A DNA stretch of 64,000 nucleotides from Diphasiastrum complanatum (lineage: Eukaryota; Streptophyta; Lycopodiopsida; Lycopodiales; Lycopodiaceae). The notes beneath the pieces are model-generated. The model was not told the origin of the DNA. It worked only from the letters and a program-made list of their open reading frames with translations, and did not search any database. Where the stretch lies: contig CM055097.1 of assembly GCA_029204225.1 (NCBI GenBank), positions 7,953,411 through 8,017,410 of the forward strand, given 5' to 3'. Made by a program: the position numbers and the translations under genes. Within the stretch, counting starts at the first letter, position 1. Each line of letters begins with the position of its first letter. This document shows positions 40,471-53,396 of this stretch, piece after piece.

Positions 40471-41845
40471 AATTAATAAGCATATGAGGGGACAGTTCGA
40501 TAATCAAAATCTAGAATTGAAAAGTGCTTAGACGTATTTGCAATAGATACATGATTTAGGTGCCCAAGTCTATAATGCCAATTCATGAAAACTGAACTGC
40601 TTAAAGCATGATCTTTCGGAAAGTAAAAATGAGTAAGCCTATAAAGATATCCTTGACTTTTTCCAAGTGCAAGAACTCTCATACATTTATTAAGAATCTT
40701 CTTTCAATCTAACTCGAACTCTAACTTATGTCCTAAATCAGTTATTCTACTGACCAACAATAAATTTGTCTTCAGATTCGGGACATACAAAAGTTTCGGT
40801 ATGAGCTTCGATTGCCCATGCTAAAAATTCAGTCTAAAAGTACGTTCACATTCGATCATATTGAACTGCTATTTCTAAGGTGAACAGATTTCTTGGCGTT
40901 GTAGGCTGAATAGTCGATGAAGTATTCTTGATAGCTTGTCATGTGTTGTGTCATTCCAAAATCGATCAAGTTGTTCGACATGGTGATGGTTCACCGTGAA
41001 GGCATTTTGCTCATCGTCATCTTCAATATTTTTCTTCAAGTCGATAGTTGTATTGGCTTGTTGATCCAGTTGTTTCTTCTTCTTCTTGTTGAGCTTTAGT
41101 ATTCGACAATCTTGGATCTTGTGGGTTGCAGAACATCTTTTTTTTTGTTTTGAACAGGTTGCTGATTCTGGTTCTGATTGCTTCTGATTTGAATTGAAAC
41201 GATTTGCCTTCTTCTTTTTTCTACTGCTTCTTTGAGTTTTTTGGTGTATAAAGCATGTGAGTCTTCAATGGAGGATGAGGATGTACCATTCCTTCAAATC
41301 TCCTCTTGTAGTAGCATGGTTATGACTTTAGACAAAGTTATTTATGAGTGATTCAAAATCATCATCACCCAGTTTTCATAGGAGGATGACATGCTAGACA
41401 ATAAGGTCATAATAGCTTCTAAATCTTCAATCACTGAACCTATTGCCACCATATGCTCTAACAGAGTCTTGAATTGATTTATGTGATTTTGAATATAATC
41501 ACCTTCTGACATTATGAGTGAAAGTAATTTCTTTCTCGGATGTAGTTCTGAAGTGACATCCCTCACTTTGTAGAATGTGCTCAGATTGTCCCAAGTCTCT
41601 TTCGAAGCTTGGGCTTGTCTGATATGGCCAATTGTGTGTTGGAAATATTGAGAGTGATTAAGACAAAAGCCTTGACATCCCTAACCTTCCATTTGAAAAT
41701 GGCTTACTTATTGATAGTGGGAATCAACTTGACACCCAAGACTATGTCCCAAAGTACTACTTTCATTTTGAATTTCCATAGATGGTAACTCATTCCATCA
41801 AGCTTGTCTACGATTAGACCAGACTTCGATTGCGAATCCATTGAG
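40471..41845 (-). pseudogene. Copia remnant A (gag to pre-integrase)
   Basis: In minus orientation the gag begins near 41840 with MDSQSKSGLIVDKLDGMSYHLW, continues with QNHINQFKTLLEHM and LSSMSSSYENWVMM (about 41566-41342), and after a zinc-knuckle-poor gap reaches the pre-integrase segment (LALGKSQGYLYRLTH and WHYRLGHLNHVS, 40682-40473). The right end stops at the gypsy LTR. Multiple stops and frameshifts; closely related to the copia at 45.2 kb. Confidence 0.85.
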
Positions 41846-41879
41846 AAACTCAAGATGGATGTATGTATGTAGATTGTAG

Positions 41880-42525
41880 ATTATGTGACCTCAAAACAAT
41901 TTACTAAATGTCTACTACGTATCAGAACATGGGAAGTTCTAATATTGTATGCTCTATTAGGTTGACCGCTTAGACATTATACTCTAATTCCATGTCAAGA
42001 AATCTGATGTGAAAGGATTCCTTGGTGTATGAATGTATGTATATCAGATTCAAGCTACTATCGATTAAAATAAAACAATCTACACAATACAGACACAACT
42101 TCGTTTACTAAAAACGATTTGATTAAGTAAAAAATGTGTACAGTTTGAGTGCATTCAGATGCCTGATCTTCTTGAACCAATACTTTGGAAACAAAGAGAA
42201 AGATCGAGTTGTTGCGATATGATTGAATGTCTGATCAATTCTTCATCTAATTCATGGATTATTATCAATCTTGACATTGGCGTGCTATTGATGGGAACAA
42301 TATAATTCCAAGAATTCTTAACGGATAGATTTACAATTTGCATTAAGTCACTACATGTTGTTAGCATTCTATCGAACTCACATATGTTTGCGATTTTTGT
42401 GTATTTCTACATTCTTTGAAAACACATATATTTTTATAGAGTATGCGACTGTACAAGTATTTACAACAAATAAATGGATCTAGATTATCTGTGAGATTAG
42501 GGATGGAGAGGATAGGAATCCAACA
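41880..42525 (-). mobile_element. Copia 5' LTR (minus strand) of remnant A
   Basis: In minus orientation it begins TGTTGGATTCC at 42525, directly after the integrase remnant of B, and runs towards the gag of A. A TATAAAAATATA-like box lies near 42430. The same arrangement, an LTR breaking another copia, occurs at 7356. The 3' boundary is approximate. Confidence 0.5.
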
Positions 42526-42529
42526 CCCC

Positions 42530-43900
42530 CCTCAATCTAAATTATATGCTTTGTAGTAATATTTGAAGTCAATCAAAATGAATTTGCTTCCACCATCAGT
42601 CTGAATTGCCTTGATTTTCTTGGAAGTTTGATTCTCAATTTCCTACTAAAATTGTTGAAAATAGTTGAAGGCTTCTGATTTTTTTTTCAGAAAATAGACT
42701 ACTATCCTCCTCAAATAATTGTCGATGAAGGTCAAAAAGTATTTTGCTCTCCCCATCGAGAGAGTTTGCGTGGGTCCACATATGTCGCTATGCACAATAT
42801 CACACACCTTTGGATTTGTGTCGTGAATCAAACTTCAAAAGAGTTCTAGCATGCTTGGCTAAAATCCAATTCAACAAACTGTACGGGCTGAAATACTGTT
42901 GTAGTTGAGATCTCGAACATTCTTTCTCACTGACATATTTCAAAGACAAGTAAAATTGACATAACCAATTATGTAATGCCATAGTAAATCTCTATCTTCC
43001 AAAATAGAAGTAGATAGAGCTTTAACTGTCGAAAATGTGCAATGACTAAGCTTATAACGATTACCTTGTCTCTTTCTAAATGCAAGTACCTTTCTGCTTT
43101 TGTCTAATATCGAATAAATATTAAAATCAAATTTGACTTTATGGCCCAAATCAGCAATACTACTAACATAAAGTAGATTTTCGGTAAGATTTGGAACATG
43201 AAAAACATTTGGATTAAAAGTAGTACCATTCCGAAGTTGCAATTTGATAGTGCCGATACCATCAATAATATGAGTACTACTATCGTCCAATGAGACATAC
43301 TTATGAGTCGTAGCTTGATTGTACTCATGAAAGCAATTCCATTGGCTAGTCATGTGTTGAGTGGCACCTGAATCCAAATACCAAGAATAGATATCTTATT
43401 GGTCTTCATTTGCCATAAATGCTACTTCATCAGCTTCTTTGTCGAAGTCCTTCAAAACTTCAGTTGTATTAGCATACTACTGTTGCAATTGTTGCTTTTT
43501 CAATTTGAGAATTCGACAATCCTCTAGCAATGTTCCGGTTTGTTTGCAATATTTGCAAAATATTTTGATTTCAATGAAGCTGAATTTGAATTTGCGCCCT
43601 GTTTTGTATTCGAATTATTATTCAACTTTCATGATTTCTTAGACTTCTTCTTCTTATCGAATTTCTTCGAATAAAGAGCTTCCGATTCTAGTGTCGAATG
43701 AGAGAATGAAGATCCATTTCTCTAGATCTCTTCCTACAGTATCATAGATAAAACTCGTGCTAATATAAGACCTTGCTGAGTAGAAATGATAATTACCCAA
43801 TTTTTGTAGGTGTTAGAAAGGCTCGATAGGAGAGTCATGACGCATCGTTGATTTTTGCGCCACTCGCAGACATCTGCCTGAGAAGATTTTTGAAGTTGTT
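42530..43900 (-). pseudogene. Copia remnant B (gag end, protease, integrase start)
   Basis: In minus orientation: a gag zinc-knuckle region near 43550, the protease WYLDSGATQHM motif (MDSGATQHMTS at 43377), pre-integrase (AFRKRQGNRYKLSH), then integrase with SDICGPTQTLSMG, KYFLTFIDNY and IKAIQTDGG near 42600, where the integrase D of RSDNGG is retained. It is cut off at 42525 by the LTR of remnant A. Several stops. Confidence 0.85.
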
Positions 43901-45178
43901 CAAGTGATTTAAAATCAAATATGTATCAACCACTTAAACTAAAGAGTAGTTCCACATTACAAAATGATTGATTAAATGAAATCCACTTTGGCACCAGAGA
44001 TTGTCTTTTGCTTTTTTATCATCATGTATATCATTGTTGATTTATGTATGTAAACCTTGTGTGCTCATACACTAATTGCAAATAAATCAGCAAAAACATG
44101 CATATGCATCTAGATATTTTTTATTACTATATGCATCGATGCTAGTACAATGTTTGCAAGAGCAAATATTTTTGTGCTCGAAATGAGTGTCAATGCCATT
44201 GGTTAGCAAACATCATCTACTTTCTTCTAGAGAATTGAAGTGTTAGGGTTTTCGACTTTTGGAGCTCATGTTGTAAAAGCACAAAGATGGAGATAACAAA
44301 CATTGAAATGATCTACTGATTTAAAACTTTAGATATCTTTCTAGGATCATCATATGCTAGAATATGAGCATGAGAGTGAGGATCATGCACAACATCAATA
44401 AACATCATGATTTGCCTAATTCAATAAATGATCAACTATATAAATAAAACCAAGCATAGCTTTTATAATGTTTTGATGAGGTTTTCTCATATTTCTTACC
44501 ACTTTGCCTTCATTAAGATCAATTTGTTTTCTTTTTATCTCCCCCATCTTTTGAGTATGCTTCATATCAAATTTATATCTTCTAGTTTCATTTTGCAATA
44601 ATAAACCACAAAAATTTCTCAAAGCTGGATTACTTTTCACATAACCAATAAGATAATACAAAACTTTGATAATGCTCATGTATATTGTTCCACAAACGAC
44701 TCTATATAAGAGAGTGTTTGAACCATATATTTTAGTTAAATATGCACCATACATTGAAGAGTTGAGAGAAGTATCTTGTAGAAGCTAAATGGTTGTCATT
44801 TGGAGGCTTGAAAATATTGATCTCATAAATCGTGATTGGAGGTATCTTTCCTTGAAGGGAGCTACTAAGCAACATTTGCACATGTATTGTTTGTTAACAA
44901 TCAAATTCAATCATACAATCTTTCAAGACTCCCCAAAGATCCAACCACACATGAACCCTCTTGGATTTTGTCTTTGTCCATGACTATCCTCTAGTGCATG
45001 CACAACATACACCCACTCTTGATGTCCATGTATTGTGTGTAGAGCACGCGGTTTCGTCCGCTATTGTTTTGTGCTCTACCGCATTGTTGACATGTATATT
45101 TTGCTATACTTAATCTGATAACAGCTCTTTGTTCTGCATTCAGATTTGTGTCAATATTGCTATGCTTATTCTTCATTA
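43901..45178. other. Spacer between copia elements
   Basis: No credible gene. A 112-codon minus-strand frame (44754-44416) has no domain I recognise; it lies in AT-rich DNA and is not called. Confidence 0.35.
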
Positions 45179-45594
45179 TGTCTGACTTTTCTTGTTGCTC
45201 AATCTGGTAATTTGTTTTAGCGAGTTATTATTAGTCTAATCGTTGACGACTAATATTTAGTCTTGCCGTTTGTGAATCATTCGCGACTGATTATCAGTCG
45301 AGCTTAGTCTAGCTCATCGTGAATCATTCGCGACAAATTTGTCTAGCTGTTCGCGACGAATTATTCTTCTGGTATTTTATAAATGTTTGGCTACGTAATC
45401 AGAGTGACCGTGATATATATCACTAACGTTCTGCTCATTTCTGATAGGCATAGTCATGCTTAGGGAAAGAGTAATATAGCTCATTCTGTTGCGCACAAAC
45501 ACTTCCTGTTCGAGTTCGTTTCTTTTTGTGTTCGTTTTTTTTTAGGGCTATTTTTTTTTGTTTCTTACACACGACACACCATCTTTCTCCAATA
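45179..45594 (+). mobile_element. Copia 5' LTR (416 bp)
   Basis: It starts TGTCTGAC and ends CTTTCTCCAATA directly before a perfect primer-binding site. It contains several TCGCGA-type words (ATTCGCGAC and variants around 45250-45360). The LTR at 54200-54640 is a close second copy. Confidence 0.88.
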
Positions 45595-45607
45595 TGGTAT
45601 CAGAGCT
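45595..45607 (+). promoter_or_regulatory. Copia primer-binding site (tRNA-iMet)
   Basis: TGGTATCAGAGCT immediately follows the 5' LTR and is the canonical plant initiator-Met-tRNA-complementary site. Confidence 0.9.
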
Positions 45608-45778
45608 ATTTTCGTAGTCTGATAAGCTTCTACAGTACAAGACTCTACTAGCCGATAGAGTAATTGTCTTCTTATTATGTAATTCTATACCAGATTTTCA
45701 TACTTAGGTCACTGATAGTTTTTCCTATCATTTAGACTAATATTCCACATGCATTCCCAAGGGAAAGCCAGTCCCATC

Positions 45779-48270
45779 ATGGACAAGCTTGATGGAGCCA
45801 GTTACCATCTGTGAAAATTTAAGATGAAAACTGTACTAATGGCTAAAGAATTGTATGACGTTGTTATAGGTGCAGAAGGGAAACCCGAAGCAGATGACGC
45901 AACAATCACCAGATGGAAGCTGAAGGATGGAAAGGCTTTTGCGCTGATCATCCTTAACATTACGGATACTCAGATCGGCCATGTATCTGAGGCTCATACA
46001 TCAAAAGAAGTCTGGGACATCTTGAGCACACTATACGAAGTGCGAAATATAGCTTCCAAGCTACATCTCAGGAAGAAATTTTACTCCCTCAAGATGAGGA
46101 ATGGTGATTCCCAGCAGAATCACATCAATCAATTTAAGAACCTGCTAAGGCAAATGGTCGTTGTTGAATCTGTCATAGACGATCAAGATGCAGTAATGCA
46201 ACTGCTTACAAGCTTGCCAAGCTCATACGACAACTGGGTGATGATCATCACAACACATCCAGAACTGACTCTTTCGAGAGTCATTATTATGTTGTTGTAG
46301 GAAGACACGCGCAGGAACGAAGCCTCAAGTTCATCAACCGATTCTCACGCTTTATACACCAACAAGAGCACGACTAAGTAGAAGAAGAAGAAAGGCCTGA
46401 AGCAATCAAAGCCATACTAGAAACCAACACAGCACAAAGAACAGTCGAATCCGCAGACGAAGAAGAAGTTGTTCTGTAGATACTGCAAGCGAAACAACCA
46501 TGAAATTTAAGATTGTCAGATACTGCAAGCAAAGAACAACAACAAGGGGCAGTCGAATCAAGTGGCAAATGTAGTTGCAGAAGCTCCACAGTCTATTCAA
46601 GAAATGAATCATGATGCCTTCATGACCAACCATCAAGGAGCATCCGGCGACAGTTCTTGGTTCCTGGATTTCGGAGCCACTCAGCACATGACCAGCCTCA
46701 TTGGCTGTTTCGAGTCCTATACACCTTACAATATCCATAAATACGTTTACCTTGGCAACAATAGCACACAAGCTATTAAAGGTGAATGTACTGTAAGATT
46801 AAGCTTTGCAAATGATCAATCTAAGCTACTTTCTAAAGTCCTGTATGAAATTTGTCTACGAATATGCTCTCTGTAAGTAGAATCACAGATCTAGGACATA
46901 GAGTAGCATTCGAATGTGATCAATGCAAAGTAGTTGATAGGACAGACAAGATCCTAGCACTCGGAAAGAGACATGGATACTTGTATAAATTAAGTCATTG
47001 CTTTTCTACCTCTAGTCAGACGCTCAACACTTCTATTCATGCAAATAAAAGTTTACTTTGGCATTATAGACTTGGTCACTTGAATCATGCTGCTGTACAA
47101 CAAATGTCTAGACAATCTATTGTTCTTGATCTCAACTATCCTCGTGATAAAGTCGAGTTACATGTATGTCAAGAATGTCTAGCTGGTAAACAGACTAGAA
47201 AACCATTTAAATCAAGTAATCAACATATCGCTAGAGGATTGTTAGACACTGTACATTCAAACATTTGTGGCCCGATGAAAAATCCTTTGCTGAAGGATGC
47301 AAAGTATTTTATAACTTTTATTGATTAATTTTCCAAAAGGACTATGGTGTACTTTATAAAGAAGAAATCAAAAGCCTTCAACTACTTTAGAATCTTCAAG
47401 GAGCGTGCAAAAAAGGAGATTGGACAAACGATCAAGGCTCTAAGGTCAGACAATGGTGGAGAATATATCTCTATCGAGTTTAAGGAGTACTGCCAAAGGC
47501 AAGGCATTGAGCAGCAATTCATCAATCCTTACAGTCCTCAGTCTAATGGCTTAGCCGAGAGGAAGAACCGTACCCTGGTTGAATAAGCCAAATGTATGCT
47601 AGCGCATGCATCGCTACCCAAGAGATTCTGGGCCGAAGCTGTCTCCACTACAGCTTACATCCAGAACAGATGTTCGACCAAGGCCCTCTCACGCAAGACA
47701 TCCCACAAGGCGTGGACAGGCTCTAAGCCTTCTGTAAAGAACTTAAGAGTGTTTGAGTGCGTTGCCAACACGTAGATCCCAAAAGACACGAGGAAGAAAT
47801 TGGACTTCCAAGGTCTCAAGACCATCCTGATTAGATATACTTCATCTGATAATACATACAAGTTGTATGATCCTAATACCCATCAAATCTTGTACAGCCA
47901 AGATACAGTCTTTATGGAGGATAAGTTCGTCGACATCAAAGACAAGAATATTGCTCCAGGAGAAACTTCATCACCTGACATTGACACGATTATCCGAGCT
48001 TCTGGCTCAGGCATGTCTATTGCCGACACTTTGTGACAACGAATCAGACGAAGACGTTGCTGCTACTCAGCAACAAGTCCCAGGAGTGTTTCATCAGTCG
48101 AATCCTCCCAGAAGATCAAGCCGAGTGCACACACAACCCACAAGGTATACTCCTGAGTCTGCATGTCTCTTGATATAGGAACCGACGACAATCGAAGAGG
48201 CACTCAGCCAACTAGACTCTGATCTCTGGAGAGAAGCTATGGACAGAGACACAAGAACACATGTAGCAAA
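45779..48270 (+). pseudogene. Copia gag-protease-integrase (5' half of a split element)
   Basis: Gag starts MDKLDGASYHL with a TGA near 45811 (a W codon in relatives), followed by WKLKDGKA, SKEVWDIL, INQFKNLLRQM and LPSSYDNW. A stop lies near 46300; zinc-knuckle vestiges KLFCRYCKRNNHEI at ~46470; protease SWFLDFGATQHM at 46660, where DSG has become DFG; pre-integrase WHYRLGHLNHA at 47055; integrase SNICGPM and KYFITFID, ALRSDNGGEY, YSPQSNGLAERKNRT and KRFWAEA to 47640. It ends with EEALSQLDSDLWREAMD at ~48240, where the insertion begins. The RT half resumes at ~53690. Confidence 0.92.
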
Positions 48271-48746
48271 TATCCATGCAAATGTCCACGCACAATACAA
48301 AGGAGGACGCGCAAGCAAAAAAAAAAAATCGCATGGATATAGCCATGGATATACGTGTGGATACGAGCGCGTGGACTATCCACGCGTGAATGCTCCACAC
48401 AAATGTCATTTCTGGCAGCAGATCGGCCAGATGTTGTGAAATTGAAAATGTGTGGATTATCCACGCCAAGTCCGACTACTGACAGTCGGGCAAACCTCCG
48501 ACACTCGAAGCCGAAAATAGGAATTCTAATTTTGCGTGGATTATCTACACCATAGTAAAATTCAAATAAAAAAGACTCGACTTTTGCGTGGATACCGCGT
48601 GGATACTGCATGGATATTTATCCACGGGTGGATAATCCACGCGAAATTTGCTTTATCCACACGAAATCCAGAGAGTTGAGGCCGTGAATATCACGTGGAT
48701 AATTTTTTTTTTATATCCACGCGGTATCCACACAAATACGTTTATG

Positions 48747-48790
48747 TTTTTTGCGTGGATTATCCACGCGTGGATAATCCACGCAAAAAA
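48747..48790. repeat. Perfect 44-bp palindrome
   Basis: TTTTTTGCGTGGATTATCCA plus CG at 48747-48768 is exactly complementary to 48769-48790, with no loop. Each half contains its own 17-base hairpin GCGTGGATTATCCACGC. Further incomplete copies of the 17-mer occur at about 48366, 48450, 48532 and 48583-48660. It is the strongest of the subterminal repeats. Confidence 0.95.
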
Positions 48791-49600
48791 TTTTGACCAA
48801 AAAAAAACATTTGGCGCGAACGAAAATGTGGTTCGCTCCTAAACTAGAGGTGACATTCTTTTTTTGTGTTGTGAGAGAGAGAGAAAAAGAGAGGATAGAT
48901 GGGAGTGAGAATGAGATGAGGATGAATGTGAGTGAGAAGATTGATAGTGTTTAGGATTTTTAGTTCATTGATGGATGTTAATAGTATGTGTTTTGTGATC
49001 ATAAGTTTAAGATCTTCTTTGTTTGTGATGTAGGTTTGGATATGAAAAATGAAAAATGAGCTTTCATTGCAAAGGATTCAAAGATCAAGTGCATGCAAAA
49101 GGAAAAGCAAAGATTGCAAAATAATGGTGATACAATAGTAAAGGTAAATTCACATTTATTTTGATTTATTTGATATTTAGTTGATAACTTAATGTGTTAT
49201 CTATTGATGCATTATATTGTGGTTTCCATTACTTTCCATTGTGCTTTCCATTAATTTCTATTGTGCATTCTAGCATGCAAATCATGTGCTAAAATAGATA
49301 CATTGCATTGATTTCATCAATGGATACATTTGCATTACATAGATGTGCATTAAATAGACTATACATTGCATTGAATACATCAATAGATACATTTGCAATC
49401 AATAGATATGCATTCAATAGATGTGCATTCAATAGACTATACATTTGCATTCATGAATTAAAAATATATAAATTTTTGCAAGAATGATGTGATGCCAAAA
49501 CATTATATTGATTGATTTTTAAAAAAGTACATTGATGAGAGAATAAATTCTCTCTTCCTACATTGCCTTCTACAAGGCCTTACATTTAATCTAAAAACCT

Positions 49601-50731
49601 CTACTCATCATCACTTCCTCCCTCCTCGCCTCCTTCATCTTGTAGGTGTACGTTGGTGTCCACATCTTCAAACTCCCCTTCACTCTCATTCACGTACTCT
49701 TCCACGTTCTCTTCCACATATTCCACATTTTCTTCCACATCACGAACACTTGAAGTTGTAGAGCCTCTCTACAAAATAGAATCAAAGATTTAATTGAATT
49801 GAGATTAAACTTACTTGTAAACCACCAAGTAAACAATCACAAAACAATAAAAGTTAAGAGTTTACGATTGGAAACAATCCATGGGATTCCATAAAAGCCT
49901 TAAGACCGGCATATCCATGATCGTAACCTTGCTTGTACTCCGTGGCGGTCATGTGTCTTTCAAAATCACTAAGCTACATTCAACAAAAAAACATAGTTTA
50001 GCAATTAAAAAAACATTAACAATCTCACTACAAAAATAGAATCATACTAAAAAATATTGCACTTACAAATTGGGCCTCTAGATTGCCCCTTCCTCCCGAT
50101 CTCAAGTGGCTTTGGCCATGTTTTAAGAGCTTCTCGGCGGCGGCCCTACGTTGTTGTTCATACTTTTGGGGATTGTTTTGCAACAATTCCCCTTTCACCT
50201 TCCTCCAATCCCTTTTGGAGCACCATCCAGGCTTCGTGGGATTCTTGGGATTCCTCACGACTCTTCTCATCAATTGCCTTTTGTTTTGAATCCAAAGGCA
50301 CATTGTATTCAAGGCCCAAGTCCTACTAAAAGCATCGGATTGAGGGAATTCAGAATATAAAGTCTCTATTATTTTATTTTTGTCTTCAAGCGATTGGGAG
50401 GACCAATCGATCATGTAATCTTTGCCAAAATATAAAGCAACTAAATCACGCAAACGGGCATGAACTACATTGCCACGCGTAATTTTAATAACTCCACCAT
50501 GTGGATAAAGATCACAATACACACTACACGATTTTTGGGAAGGGGCATCTTTGGAAGCTCTTCTCTCGGATGATTCACCCGAAGAAGATAACACAAGATT
50601 TTTTATTCTATTTCTTGTTGAGGAGATAGATTCTCAAACCACTCTTGATTATATTCTTCGGGCTCCTCACCAGCTCTTCTCCTAGATGGTCTCCCACTTG
50701 ACCTTCTACTTGACCTACCACTTGAAGACAT
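49601..50731 (-). CDS. Three-exon gene inside the palindromic element, possibly plant Transposase_24-like
   Basis: Candidate exons on the minus strand: 50731-50067, 49973-49866 and 49768-49601, with GTAAGT and GTAAAC donors and AG acceptors, all phase 0. The protein starts MSSSGRSSRRSSGRPSRRR (basic Ser/Arg-rich), contains an acidic stretch EEPEEYNQEWFE, then a hydrophobic/basic core with RTWALNTMCLW, WCSKRDWRKVKGELL and EKLLKHGQSHLRSGG, and ends with a highly acidic tail (EENVEEYV, GGEGGSDDE). The core loosely resembles the plant transposase Ptta/En/Spm (Transposase_24) type, which is known but not certain here. A frameshift near 50600, between QQEIE and NLVLSSSG, breaks exon 1 unless an unrecognised small intron lies there. 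No catalytic DDE transposase is present. Confidence 0.5.
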
Positions 50732-51152
50732 TGTTTCAAAGAAAAACCTTAAAAGTTAGAAAGTAGTGGAGAATGAGAGTGAAAGAGTATTGAAGACTTT
50801 TAGATTAGAAGAGTAAGCAATGACAAGAAAGCAATAGATTAATAGTAAGCAATAAGAAACAAGATCAATAGAGCAAGCAATAGCAAGACCAAGATCACTA
50901 GCAATGAAGAGCAACCAAAAGCAAGCAAGCAAGATCTATAGAGCTTAGAAGAGCAATACCAAGCAAGAGCACTAAACACTAGATTAGAAAACCTATAAAA
51001 CTTGAAAGCAAAAGAGGAGGAGCAAGAATGCTCGCGAAAATGTTATTTTATTGGCATTTAGGTTTCGCGTGGATTATCCATGCAAAAGTTATCCAGACGT
51101 GGATGTTCCATGCATTTTTTTTTCCTCTCTTGGCACGTGAGAGGGTCCCCCA

Positions 51153-52850
51153 CATGGGCTTGCATGCTTCAAATGTCATTCAATATTCTCATAATCTTTT
51201 CTAGATTTTATGAGAATATTTTATTGTAGGATTTTACATAAAATATGTTTTTTGATATGATGGAATATAAAAAAATCAATTCAAAGATCATTATGGTAGT
51301 ATTTAATTGTTAAAACTAGTTTTATATTGTTATAAATTTTATTTTTCTTGAGATTTGACATACAAGACAAAATCATGAGATAAGAAATAATACATATGAT
51401 TATTAAACAAGTAATTTGACGAGTTTTTTAAGATTTTATGACATAATATTATGTCAAATCGGTGATGTCATAAAATATTTAGTTTATTAATAATCTAGGT
51501 GTCATAGATTTGATATAATTTGATGACAGAATTATAGGGTCAAATAGAAAATTTTGCTTTTGTCATGTGGCCTCTTAAATGGTTGCATGGGGTCATTCAG
51601 ATTCATGATCAAAAGCATTTATGTTATACTGAGGACCTTAGTGACATGTGACCTATATGATAAATCTTTTTAATTGTTGGTGTGTGACCTATATAACCTT
51701 ATATGAAATCATAGTAATTAGTTGAAATGTCCATTAGGATTGTAATAAAGATGTTGATCAATGGTGTGCTATCTAGTATATGATTTCTTGCATACAAAGC
51801 AACCATAGATAGAAAGGACGAATGCATATTGCTCGTCATGAGATACCATGGCACACTAGGCCAATCCAAAGAGATTTATCTTTAACTAACTCGAGCCAAG
51901 TATTAATTAATCAAATGAGTGATTGAGTGGGCAATGAATCAATTGAGTATATGACTGATTGTTTGATTTTGATCATTCCATCTTGAAAGAAAGATCGAAT
52001 GAGATCATCACTCATCTTAGACAAGAGTTCAAACTGAGAGCTTCGAACATTGACTGCTATGTGGTCTTTAAATTAGTTGAGATAGGCCTGCGCGCACTAT
52101 CTACTGATGTCTAACATTTGTCAGTATGAACCTCATTTTGATTGCTCGTCATGTGTTGCCCCACCCAAGCAATTTTCTTGATAGCAATGTTACTAGAATA
52201 TTAGATTTACATTAAGCATAAGTAGAATATACATGGATTAGATGTTGGCATGTCTTTAACAAATTTTATTACATTTGTTCTCAGTACATACGGTCTCATA
52301 ATAATTACTTATGATGTGGTATAGAGTAGCTGGCTACAGTGTGTATATGTCATTGACGATGTCATCATCATCATATAGCAATTCATCTCATGATCGCAAC
52401 AACAGGTATATATTGTTATTGATATTGACATCAATTGCACTTTATTTGTTATTTGAATATGAGTGTATAATTTTTCTTGCAAATTTATTCTTACAAAAAA
52501 AGGAGCAAGCAAGACTAAAGTACAATGAACAACTATTGACTGGTTCATCTTCAAGCTCTTTCATCAGTCGACGTAGACCGCCTATTAATCCGTCACATGT
52601 ATGTATATTGATTTATGTCATAATTTTTTTATTTGTAATAGTGATGTACTCCGATTTGCTCTTTGGATATAGTATATTGCTCTTTGGAAAGCCAAGACAC
52701 CACTCCATCACAAATGAAGGTTGAAAATGCACTAAAAGGTCATCAACATGGCCAATGACGGTAAAGTTGTTATCAAGGGCATTGGTACTATTCCTATTAT
52801 CAATTTTTGTCACATGTTACAATTCGTCACATGTTAGAATTTGTCAATTT
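51153..52850. other. Spacer within the insertion
   Basis: AT-rich, non-coding apart from one 137-codon plus-strand frame (52311-52724) that has two hydrophobic stretches (about residues 33-56 and 99-116) and a Ser-rich middle. It has no recognisable family and is not called a gene. Confidence 0.35.
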
Positions 52851-52858
52851 TCACTTGA

Positions 52859-53095
52859 ATGACACTAAAAGAGTTTGTGCAATTTGCAATTGGATTACTG
52901 GACCACTTTCAACCAGAACATGATGAGAGGATACCATGTACATGCACACAATGCAAAGGCCTTAGGATTCAGACAAGGCGGATTGTCAACGATCATATTT
53001 GGGCCAATGGAGTGCACACAGAGAATTGGAAAATGAATTCCACAGAAAAGCCCAAATGCTGCAGGGAGGGAGCATGTGGTGACATTCTGGAGTAG
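52859..53095 (+). pseudogene. Possible CACTA transposase-associated domain fragment
   Basis: The frame LKEFVQFAIGLLDHF..., then CTCTQCKG, then VNDHIWANG and W, fits the plant En/Spm transposase-associated domain pattern (F..FA, CPC..C, HL..NG, W). It starts at an ATG and stops at 53093-53095 without the transposase that normally follows. A further Ser/Asp-rich frame continues after the (GA)n tract at 53421. Assignment rests on motif spacing only. Confidence 0.4.
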
Positions 53096-53248
53096 GATAT
53101 AATCGTGTGGTTCGGGAGTTTTGATTAGCACTCTAAAATGTTCTCTCTGTTTTTCTCTTCATGTGTGTTTAGGGTTGGTGTGGGTGGGTGGGTGTGTGCG
53201 TGCATGTGTTTGTGTGTGTTTGTGTTATATATTAATTTATGTTTCATG

Positions 53249-53396
<148 letters not shown>

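Larger units (their letters stand above)
48298..51152. mobile_element. Candidate DNA transposon with palindromic subterminal repeats
   Basis: Inserted in the copia element. The left 500 bases (48300-48800) are dense with GTGGATAATCCAC-type words, and the right end (51061-51120) carries the same words in opposite arrangement (gcgtggattatccatgc, acgtggatg). Reversed, the right flank 'cgtgccaag..gcatggaacatccacg' resembles the left flank 'cgcgcaagc..gcatggatatagccatgg', so imperfect TIRs of ~50 bp are likely, with GGNGGAC-like ends. Between them sits one three-exon gene on the minus strand. No target-site duplication is visible and the ends are approximate. Superfamily is not assigned. Confidence 0.5.

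Noticed and set aside
44416-44754. 112-codon minus-strand frame between copia elements
   Set aside because: No domain, AT-rich context, no splice or promoter context to support it.
48490-48510. CCGACACTC word like the TNPA-binding motif of maize Spm
   Set aside because: Only one copy seen; the abundant repeat here is GTGGATAATCCAC, so the match is likely chance.
52311-52724. 137-codon frame with hydrophobic stretches
   Set aside because: No known family; AT-rich DNA easily gives hydrophobic stretches. Described only as spacer.
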